A DNA stretch of 64,000 bases from Roseateles depolymerans (GTDB lineage: Bacteria; Pseudomonadota; Gammaproteobacteria; Burkholderiales; Burkholderiaceae_C): NCBI GenBank assembly GCA_003241055.1, contig QFOD01000003.1, forward strand, positions 124,001 through 188,000, read 5' to 3'. Positions 58,732-64,000 of this stretch are shown here, piece by piece (position 1 is the first letter of the stretch; each line of letters begins with the position of its first letter). The position numbers were made by a program, and so were the translations under genes. The notes beneath the pieces are model-generated. The model was not told the DNA's origin and did not search any database. It saw only the letters and a program-made list of their open reading frames with translations.

Positions 58732-59829
58732 ATGGACTTCATCGACCTCAAGAGCCAATACGCCGCGCTGCGCGACGACATCAACGCCCGCATCCAGAAG
58801 GTGCTGGACCACGGCCAGTACATCCTGGGCCCCGAGGTCAAGGAGATGGAGGCCGCGCTCAGCGACTACACCGGCGCGAAGCACTGCATCAGCGTGGCCA
58901 GCGGTACCGAGGCGCTGCTGATCAGCTTGATGGCGCTGGACCTGCAGCCGGGCGACGAGGTCATCACCAGCCCCTTCACCTTCGCGGCCACGGCCGAGAT
59001 GATCGTGCTGGCTGGCGGGGTGCCGGTGTTCGTGGACATCGAGCCTGACACTGCCAACATCGACGCCTCGCTGATAGCAGCCGCGATCACGCCGCGCACC
59101 AAGGCCGTGATGCCGGTCAGCCTCTACGGCCAGGTGGCCGACATGGCCGCCATCAACGCGATCGCGGCGCGTCACGGGCTGGCCGTCATCGAGGACGCCG
59201 CGCAGAGCTTCGGCTCAACCTACCAGGGGAAGAAGAGCTGCAACCTCTCCACGCTGGGCTGCACCAGCTTCTTCCCCAGCAAGCCGCTGGGCTGCTATGG
59301 CGACGGCGGCGCCATCTTCACCAGTGACGACCGCCTGGCCCAGGCCTGTCGCGAGATCCGCACCCATGGCCAGAGCCAGCGCTACCTGCACACCCGCATC
59401 GGCGTGGGCGGCCGCATGGATACGCTGCAATGCGCGGTGGTGCTGGGCAAGCTGACCCGCTTCGACTGGGAGATCCAGCGCCGCCTGGCGCTGGGCGAGG
59501 CCTATCGCGCCAAGTTGCAGGCCGCCGTGCCGCAGTTGCAGCTGCTGGCCGTGCGCCCGGACCGCGACTGCGTGTGGGCCCAGTACACCGTGTTCGTGGA
59601 CGAGCGCGACGCGCTGCAGGCCCGGCTCAAGGCCCAGGGCATCCCGACCGCCGTGCACTACCCGCGGCCGCTGCACCACCAGCCCGCCTACGCCCGCTTC
59701 GGTCGCCCCGAGGACTGCCCGCACAGCGTCGACGCGGCCGCGCGCGTGATGAGCCTGCCCATGAGTGCCGACCTCACCGAGGCCCAGCAGGATCAGGTCG
59801 TTGCCGCGCTGGCCCAGGCGCTCGGCTGA
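58732..59829 (+). CDS. wbpE: UDP-3-oxo-sugar aminotransferase (WbpE/WlbC-like, DegT family)
   Basis: A 365-residue PLP aminotransferase of the DegT/DnrJ/EryC1 fold. The PLP Lys is K184 in SFFPSKPLGCYGDGGA, with SVASGTEALLISLMALDLQP (about 54-73) and IEDAAQSFGS (about 153-162) as cofactor contacts. Length and motifs match WbpE, which aminates UDP-GlcNAc(3-oxo)A with glutamate and recycles the NADH/2-oxoglutarate couple with WbpB. It follows wbpD by three bases. The usual partners wbpA and wbpI are not in the window. Confidence 0.9.
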   Translation: MDFIDLKSQYAALRDDINARIQKVLDHGQYILGPEVKEMEAALSDYTGAKHCISVASGTEALLISLMALDLQPGDEVITSPFTFAATAEMIVLAGGVPVFVDIEPDTANIDASLIAAAITPRTKAVMPVSLYGQVADMAAINAIAARHGLAVIEDAAQSFGSTYQGKKSCNLSTLGCTSFFPSKPLGCYGDGGAIFTSDDRLAQACREIRTHGQSQRYLHTRIGVGGRMDTLQCAVVLGKLTRFDWEIQRRLALGEAYRAKLQAAVPQLQLLAVRPDRDCVWAQYTVFVDERDALQARLKAQGIPTAVHYPRPLHHQPAYARFGRPEDCPHSVDAAARVMSLPMSADLTEAQQDQVVAALAQALG

Positions 59830-59867
59830 GTGCCGCGTCGCGCCATGGCTTTTTTCTTGGGCGATCG

Positions 59868-59932
59868 ATAGCCTGAATCTAAAGGCGAGATTTAATTAAC
59901 TTTTACTAATGAAGCGCGAGACTCGATATAGT
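59868..59932 (+). promoter_or_regulatory. Putative OxyR-controlled promoter of ahpC
   Basis: ATAG-N7-CTAA-N7-ATTT-N7-TTTT starts at 59868; its first half fits the OxyR pattern ATAG-N7-CTAT well and its second half poorly. A -10-like TATAGT follows at 59927-59932, about 40 bases before ATG 59971. The tract is AT-rich. OxyR control of ahpC is well established in proteobacteria; the assignment here is inference. Confidence 0.45.
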
Positions 59933-59937
59933 CTCGC
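59916..59937. promoter_or_regulatory. Perfect 8-bp dyad around the ahpC -10 region
   Basis: GCGAGACT (59916-59923), CGATAT, AGTCTCGC (59930-59937) is a perfect inverted repeat overlapping the candidate -10 box. It could be a repressor operator or a hairpin near the start of the leader RNA. Confidence 0.6.
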
Positions 59938-59970
59938 CTATCCCATCAACCCAGCCCCAACGGAGCATCC

Positions 59971-60534
59971 ATGTCGCTGATCAACACCCCAGTCCAGCCC
60001 TTCAAGACCCAGGCTTTCCACAACGGCAAGTTCATCGAAGTGACGGAAGAGTCCCTGAAGGGCAAGTGGTCCGTGCTGATCTTCATGCCGGCCGCCTTCA
60101 CCTTCAACTGCCCGACCGAAGTCGAGGACGCTGCCGACAACTACGCCGAGTTCCAGAAGCTGGGCACCGAGGTCTACATCGTCACGACCGACACGCACTT
60201 CTCGCACAAGGTGTGGCACGAGACCTCGCCGGCTGTCGGCAAGGCCAAGTTCCCGCTGGTGGGCGACCCGACCCACACGCTGACCAACGCCTTCGGCGTG
60301 CACATCCCCGAAGAAGGCCTGGCGCTGCGCGGCACCTTCGTGATCAACCCGGACGGCATCATCAAGACCGCCGAAGTGCACAGCAACGAAATCGCCCGTG
60401 ACGTCAAGGAAACGCTGCGCAAGCTGAAGGCTGCCCAGTACACCGCCGCTCACCCGGGTGAAGTCTGCCCCGCCAAGTGGAACGACGGCGCCAAGACCAT
60501 CGCCCCGTCGCTGGACCTGGTCGGCAAGATCTAA
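59971..60534 (+). CDS. ahpC: Alkyl hydroperoxide reductase AhpC (2-Cys peroxiredoxin)
   Basis: A 187-residue peroxiredoxin, the exact length of the E. coli protein. The peroxidatic Cys47 lies in PAAFTFNCPTEVEDAADNY and the resolving Cys166 in HPGEVCPAKW; the LRGTFVINPDG strand is also typical. It reduces H2O2 and organic peroxides as a decamer and is recharged by AhpF, encoded 139 bases downstream. GGAG before ATG 59971 fits strong expression. Confidence 0.97.
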   Translation: MSLINTPVQPFKTQAFHNGKFIEVTEESLKGKWSVLIFMPAAFTFNCPTEVEDAADNYAEFQKLGTEVYIVTTDTHFSHKVWHETSPAVGKAKFPLVGDPTHTLTNAFGVHIPEEGLALRGTFVINPDGIIKTAEVHSNEIARDVKETLRKLKAAQYTAAHPGEVCPAKWNDGAKTIAPSLDLVGKI

Positions 60535-60549
60535 GTCCATGCCGTTTGA

Positions 60550-60571
60550 AAGAAGCCCGCGAGGGCTTCTT
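60550..60571 (+). terminator. Stem-loop after ahpC
   Basis: AAGAAGCCC (60550-60558) and GGGCTTCTT (60563-60571) form a perfect 9-bp stem around GCGA. Its T residues lie in the stem rather than after it, so it may end part of the ahpC transcripts or protect their 3' ends. Confidence 0.6.
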
Positions 60572-60594
60572 CCTTCCGCAGAGTCGCTAAGGCT

Positions 60595-60634
60595 CTGCTG
60601 AAAGGGCCTCCAACGTTGGGGACCCTTTCAGCAG
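60595..60634 (+). other. Long nested inverted repeat in the ahpC-ahpF gap
   Basis: CTGCTGAAAGGG (60595-60606) and CCCTTTCAGCAG (60623-60634) are perfect 12-bp arms. The 16-base centre contains a second palindrome, CCAACGTTGG (60610-60619), so nearly the whole 40 bases can pair. No T tract follows; ahpF starts 40 bases later. Confidence 0.7.
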
Positions 60635-60673
60635 TGGCCCGCCCCGCCACGCCATCACTGAAAGGAACCCGCC

Positions 60674-62227
60674 ATGTTGGACGCCGCCCTCAAGACCCAG
60701 CTCCAGGCCTATCTGGAGCGCGTGCAGCTCCCGTTCGAGATCATCGCGTCGCTGGACAGCTCCAGCGGGGCCGCCGAGATGCGCGAGCTGCTCGACGAGA
60801 TCGCGGGCATGAGCCCCAAGATCACGCTGCGCACCGACGGTGACGACGCCCGCAAGCCGTCCTTCCTGCTGCGCCGCACCGGCAGCGAGCAGACGCTGCG
60901 CTTTGCCGCCATCCCACTGGGCCACGAGTTCACCTCGCTGGTGCTGGCCTTGCTGTGGACCGGCGGCCACCCGCCCAAGGTCGAGGCCGAAACCATCGAA
61001 GCCGTGAAGGCGCTGGAAGGCGACTTCAACTTCGAGGTCTACATGAGCCTGACCTGCCACAACTGCCCGGACGTGGTGCAGGCGCTGTCGCTGATGGCCG
61101 TGCTCAACCCCTCCGTCAAGACGACGGTGGTGGACGGTGGCCTCTACCAGGCCGAGGTCGAGGCCCGCGAGATCATGGCCGTGCCCAGCGTCTATCTGAA
61201 CGGCCAGCATTTCGCATCGGGCCGCATGAGCCTGGAAGAAATCGTCGCCAAGCTGGACACCGGTGCTGCTGCCCGTGACGCCAAGAAGCTGGACGCCGAA
61301 GCGCCGTATGACGTGCTCATCGTCGGTGGCGGCCCCGCCGGCGCCGCGGCGGCCGTGTACGCCGCCCGCAAGGGCATCCGCACAGGCATTGCGGCCGAGC
61401 GTTTCGGCGGACAGGTGAACGACACCATGGCCATCGAGAACTACATCTCGGTGCTGGAAACCGACGGTCCGAAGTTCGCCGCCGCGCTTGAAAGCCATGT
61501 GCGCCACTACAACGTCGACATCCACAACCTGCAACGCGCCGAGGCGCTGATCCCGGCCGAACAGCCGGGCGGCCTGATCGGCGTGCGCCTGGCCAACGGG
61601 GCGACGCTGCAGGGCAAGACCGTGATCCTCTCCACCGGCGCGCGCTGGCGCAACGTGGGCGTGCCCGGCGAGCAGGAGTACAAGAACAAGGGCGTGACCT
61701 ACTGCCCGCACTGCGACGGCCCGCTGTTCAAGGGCAAGCCGGTGGCAGTGATCGGCGGTGGCAACTCGGGCGTGGAAGCCGCCATCGACCTGGCCGGCAT
61801 CGTGCAGCACGTGACGCTGCTGGAGTTCGGCGAGCAGCTGCGTGCCGATGCGGTGCTGGTCAACAAGGCCCGCAGCCTGCCCAACGTCACCATCATCACG
61901 CAGGCCCAGACCACCGAGTTCACTGGCGCCGCCGGCAAGCTCAATGGTCTGAACTACACCGATCGCGCCACCGGCGAAGCCAAGCGCGTGGAGGTGGAGG
62001 GCTGCTTCGTGCAGATCGGCCTGGTGCCCAACACCGAATGGCTGCGCGGCACGGTGGAGCTGAGCAAGTTCGGCGAGATCATCGTCGATGCCAAGGGCGC
62101 GACCTCGGTGCCTGGCGTGTTCGCCGCGGGCGACGCGACGACCGTGCCGTTCAAGCAGATCGTCATCGCTGCGGGCGATGGCGCGAAGGCGGCGCTGGGC
62201 GCCTTCGACCACCTGATGCGCAGCTGA
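60674..62227 (+). CDS. ahpF: Alkyl hydroperoxide reductase subunit F
   Basis: A 517-residue flavoprotein disulfide reductase. The N-terminal tandem thioredoxin-fold domain holds the transfer disulfide CHNC (about residues 129-132), which passes electrons to AhpC. The C-terminal part is thioredoxin-reductase-like: FAD motif LIVGGGPAGAAAAVYAARKG, redox CPHC (YCPHCDGPLF) and NAD(P)H motif VAVIGGGNSGVEAAIDLAG. Pairing with ahpC is standard. The start is ATG 60674 with AAAGGAA upstream. Confidence 0.97.
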   Translation: MLDAALKTQLQAYLERVQLPFEIIASLDSSSGAAEMRELLDEIAGMSPKITLRTDGDDARKPSFLLRRTGSEQTLRFAAIPLGHEFTSLVLALLWTGGHPPKVEAETIEAVKALEGDFNFEVYMSLTCHNCPDVVQALSLMAVLNPSVKTTVVDGGLYQAEVEAREIMAVPSVYLNGQHFASGRMSLEEIVAKLDTGAAARDAKKLDAEAPYDVLIVGGGPAGAAAAVYAARKGIRTGIAAERFGGQVNDTMAIENYISVLETDGPKFAAALESHVRHYNVDIHNLQRAEALIPAEQPGGLIGVRLANGATLQGKTVILSTGARWRNVGVPGEQEYKNKGVTYCPHCDGPLFKGKPVAVIGGGNSGVEAAIDLAGIVQHVTLLEFGEQLRADAVLVNKARSLPNVTIITQAQTTEFTGAAGKLNGLNYTDRATGEAKRVEVEGCFVQIGLVPNTEWLRGTVELSKFGEIIVDAKGATSVPGVFAAGDATTVPFKQIVIAAGDGAKAALGAFDHLMRS

Positions 62228-62236
62228 GGCAGCGCG

Positions 62237-63115
62237 TCAGCAGGTTGCGGCGGCCGGTCGTGGCCGCCGCGACTGCCATAGCCCTTCCAGGCTGTAGACG
62301 GCCAGCGCGCTCCAGATGAAGCCGAAGGCCACCAGGCGCTGGCTGTCCATGGGCTCGCGGAACAGGTAGATGCCGAGCAGGAACTGCAGCGACGGCGACA
62401 GGTACTGGATCAGGCCCAGCGTGGCCAGCGGGATGCGCCGGGCCGCGGCGGCGAACAGCAGCAGGCTGCCGGCGGTGACCGGCCCGGTGCCGGCCAGCCA
62501 GGCCCAATCCACGGGCGTTCGGGCGGCCGAGCTGCCGTTCAGCGTCCAGAACGCGAGTGCGATGCCGGCGATGGGCGCCAGGATCAGCGTCTCCAGCGTC
62601 AGCCCTTCGAGCGCGCCCAGTGCGGCCGTCTTGCGCATCAGACCATAGAAGCCGAAGCTCAAGGCCAGTACCAGGGCCACCCAGGGCAGGCGCCCGGCAG
62701 CCACGGTCAGCCACAGCACGCCGAAGGCCGCCAGGCCCACGGCAAGCCATTGGCCGGGCCGCGGCCGTTCGTGCAGCAGCGCGAAACCGAGCGCCACGTT
62801 CACCAGCGGGTTGATGAAATAGCCCAGGCTGGCGTCGATCACATGGCCGTTGCCCACGGCCCAGACGTAGACGAGCCAGTTCACCGCGATCAGCAGCGCG
62901 GACACCGCAAAACGCCGCCAGGTGGCCGCCGTCACCTCGCGCAGCCAGCCCAGTCGGCGCGTGGCCACCAGCACCAGCATCACGACCACCAGCGACCACA
63001 GCGTGCGATGGGCCACGATCTGCGTGGACGGCACGGTTGCCAGCTGGTGGAAATACAGCGGGAACAGCCCCCAGCTGAGGTAGGCCCCCAGCGCAAACAG
63101 GATTCCGGAGTTCAT
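62237..63115 (-). CDS. rarD: EamA family transporter RarD
   Basis: A 292-residue polytopic protein. RarD signatures are clear: N-terminal GILFALGAYLSWGLFPLYFH, VPSTQIVAHRTLWSLVVVML, LGYFINPLVNVALGFALLHE and GLIQYLSPSLQFLLGIYLFR. RarD is a ten-helix inner-membrane protein of the drug/metabolite superfamily, linked to chloramphenicol sensitivity in name only; the natural substrate is unknown. The start is ATG 63115, divergent from the MoaD-like gene. It converges closely with ahpF. Confidence 0.92.
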   Translation of the reverse strand: MNSGILFALGAYLSWGLFPLYFHQLATVPSTQIVAHRTLWSLVVVMLVLVATRRLGWLREVTAATWRRFAVSALLIAVNWLVYVWAVGNGHVIDASLGYFINPLVNVALGFALLHERPRPGQWLAVGLAAFGVLWLTVAAGRLPWVALVLALSFGFYGLMRKTAALGALEGLTLETLILAPIAGIALAFWTLNGSSAARTPVDWAWLAGTGPVTAGSLLLFAAAARRIPLATLGLIQYLSPSLQFLLGIYLFREPMDSQRLVAFGFIWSALAVYSLEGLWQSRRPRPAAATC

Positions 63116-63205
63116 CGGCGAATTGTCGATGCCGCCCCGGATTGGGGTTTGCCTGTGGGGCTTTCGGCACTGGAAGCCGAAGCGCCCAGCCCTGAAGATG
63201 CGGCC

Positions 63206-63475
63206 ATGGCCCGCCTGGAGTTCACCCCGCAGCTGCTGCGCTTCGTCGACACCCCGGTGGTTGACGGCCCCTATGCCAGCCTGGCCGCGGGCCTGGAGGC
63301 AGCGTTTGCCGTGAACCCGCGGCTGCGCGGCTACATCGTGGACGACCAGGGCTGCCTGCGGGCGAATGTCGTGATCTTCATCGACGGCCGGCGTGCCCGT
63401 GACCGACGGGCTTTCAGCGATGCGCTGGCGCCCGACAGCCGGGTGCACGTGCTGCAGGCCTTGTCGGGGGGCTGA
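63206..63475 (+). CDS. MoaD/ThiS-like ubiquitin-fold protein
   Basis: An 89-residue protein: beta-strand MARLEFTPQLLRFVDTPVV, helix YASLAAGLEAAFAVNP, CLRANVVIFIDGRRA, and SRVHVLQALSGG ending in the free Gly-Gly of MoaD/ThiS sulfur carriers. That family carries a C-terminal thiocarboxylate or forms a conjugate. No E1-like, JAB or molybdopterin genes lie beside it; the E1-like tcdA is 53 kb away. It is followed 29 bases on by the Asp-box protein, a pairing that suggests joint function. ATG 63206 gives the family length. Confidence 0.82.
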   Translation: MARLEFTPQLLRFVDTPVVDGPYASLAAGLEAAFAVNPRLRGYIVDDQGCLRANVVIFIDGRRARDRRAFSDALAPDSRVHVLQALSGG

Positions 63476-63504
63476 ATGATCGTCCTGATGCTGGGAGCCA
63501 TGCC

Positions 63505-64000
63505 ATGAGAACCGATCGTGCCTGGGCCGCCACCCGCAAGGGCTTGTTCGAACTGCGTCGTGGGCCATCGGGCTGGGGAATAGCGAGGGTCAGCTTCCTG
63601 GGCGACCCGGTCACCATGCTGCTGCCGCCCGATGAGGACGGGTTCATGCTCGCGGCGCTCAACCTCGGGCATTTCGGCGCCAAGCTCCATGCCTCGGACG
63701 ACGCCGGCGCCAGCTGGCGTGAGCTGCCGGCGCCGACCTTCCCGCCGCAGCCCGAGGGCGCCGAGGGGCCGCCCTGGGCGCTGATGCAGGTCTGGTCGCT
63801 GGAGCGTTCGCCGGCGGGCCGGCTCTGGGCCGGCACCAATCCCGGCGGTCTCTTCGAGAGCCAGGACCGTGGCGAGAGCTGGCAGCTCAACCTGGCGCTG
63901 TGGAACGACCCGCGCCGGCTGGGCTGGTTCGGCGGCGGCAACGACGCGCCGGCGCTGCATTCCATCTGCCCGCATCCGGCGCAGATCGATGAGCTGCTGC
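63505..64000 (+). CDS. Asp-box (BNR repeat) propeller protein, N-terminal part
   Basis: An open frame from ATG 63505 to the right edge, 165 residues so far. Two Asp-box hairpins are seen, ASDDAGASW (about residues 68-76) and SQDRGESW (about 117-124), as in sialidase/BNR and YCF48-like propellers. There is no signal peptide (MRTDRAWAATRKGLFELRRG). WAGTNPGGLFESQDRG and WAATRKGLFEL repeat the blade pattern. It is probably a cytosolic seven-bladed propeller of the exo-alpha-sialidase-like superfamily; enzymatic activity is not proven. Confidence 0.8.
   Translation, partial: MRTDRAWAATRKGLFELRRGPSGWGIARVSFLGDPVTMLLPPDEDGFMLAALNLGHFGAKLHASDDAGASWRELPAPTFPPQPEGAEGPPWALMQVWSLERSPAGRLWAGTNPGGLFESQDRGESWQLNLALWNDPRRLGWFGGGNDAPALHSICPHPAQIDELL

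Overview
The window is a gene-dense (about 90% coding), high-GC chromosomal segment. Gene content and order point to a betaproteobacterium of the order Burkholderiales, probably the Rubrivivax/Leptothrix/Roseateles/Ideonella group. The clues are the purD - acyltransferase - hemF - nadD - rsfS - rlmH - maf - rng string, xseB-ispA-dxs, a PEP-CTERM protein, many c-di-GMP and chemotaxis proteins, and strong G/C third-position bias. I see no prophage, insertion sequence, CRISPR array or rRNA operon. This is an inference from family resemblance, not a database result.

Layout. 1-6239: one forward housekeeping block from the end of purD to RNase G, with many start/stop overlaps. 6298-9775: tolB-pal-cpoB (envelope integrity) and tcdA (tRNA t6A cyclisation). 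9890-10159: three tRNA-Lys genes closed by a clear terminator, then a small HD-GYP protein. 10926-15834: a LysR regulator divergent from a frameshifted SBF-like transporter, a thioredoxin-like protein, a sterol-desaturase-family enzyme, a MipA/OmpV outer-membrane protein and tRNA-Arg(CCT). 16172-25403: signalling and envelope genes (dCache/PAS/GGDEF protein, alpha/beta hydrolase with two good starts, frameshifted propeller-type histidine kinase, acyltransferase-3, chemoreceptor).

25711-36599 is a reverse-strand string, moxR - small membrane protein - GNAT - S9 peptidase - CoxE-like VWA protein - tamA - tamB. It joins an AAA+/VWA pair to the TamAB envelope machinery with overlapping stop/start codons. 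36735-45952: diheme cytochrome c, an HD-GYP protein interrupted by an in-frame TAG, a peptide-type binding protein, Ppx/GppA, a dienelactone-hydrolase-like protein, a ZIP metal transporter overlapping a membrane-anchored AraC regulator, and an exported hydrolase whose ribosome-binding site can fold into a hairpin. 45971-49413: universal stress protein, and a reverse Rieske oxygenase - EamA transporter - sulfurtransferase set.

49643-52698: xseB-ispA-dxs (isoprenoid precursors). Then an unrecognised 408-residue protein, a PEP-CTERM protein, a divergent lysR/lysA pair that closely resembles the E. coli pair, the wbpB-wbpD-wbpE trio for a diacetamido-glucuronic acid sugar nucleotide, ahpC-ahpF with structured RNA between them, rarD, and at the right edge a MoaD/ThiS-like protein ending in GG followed by an incomplete Asp-box (BNR) protein.

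The least explained features are: three genes each broken by one small lesion, two of them at G8 and G9 tracts; the MoxR/VWA/TamAB operon; the histone-H1-like tail on RsfS; the dual-start Tat/cytosolic hydrolase; the Shine-Dalgarno hairpin at 44837-44857; and the ubiquitin-like/Asp-box pair at the right edge. Most of the rest is ordinary core genome.
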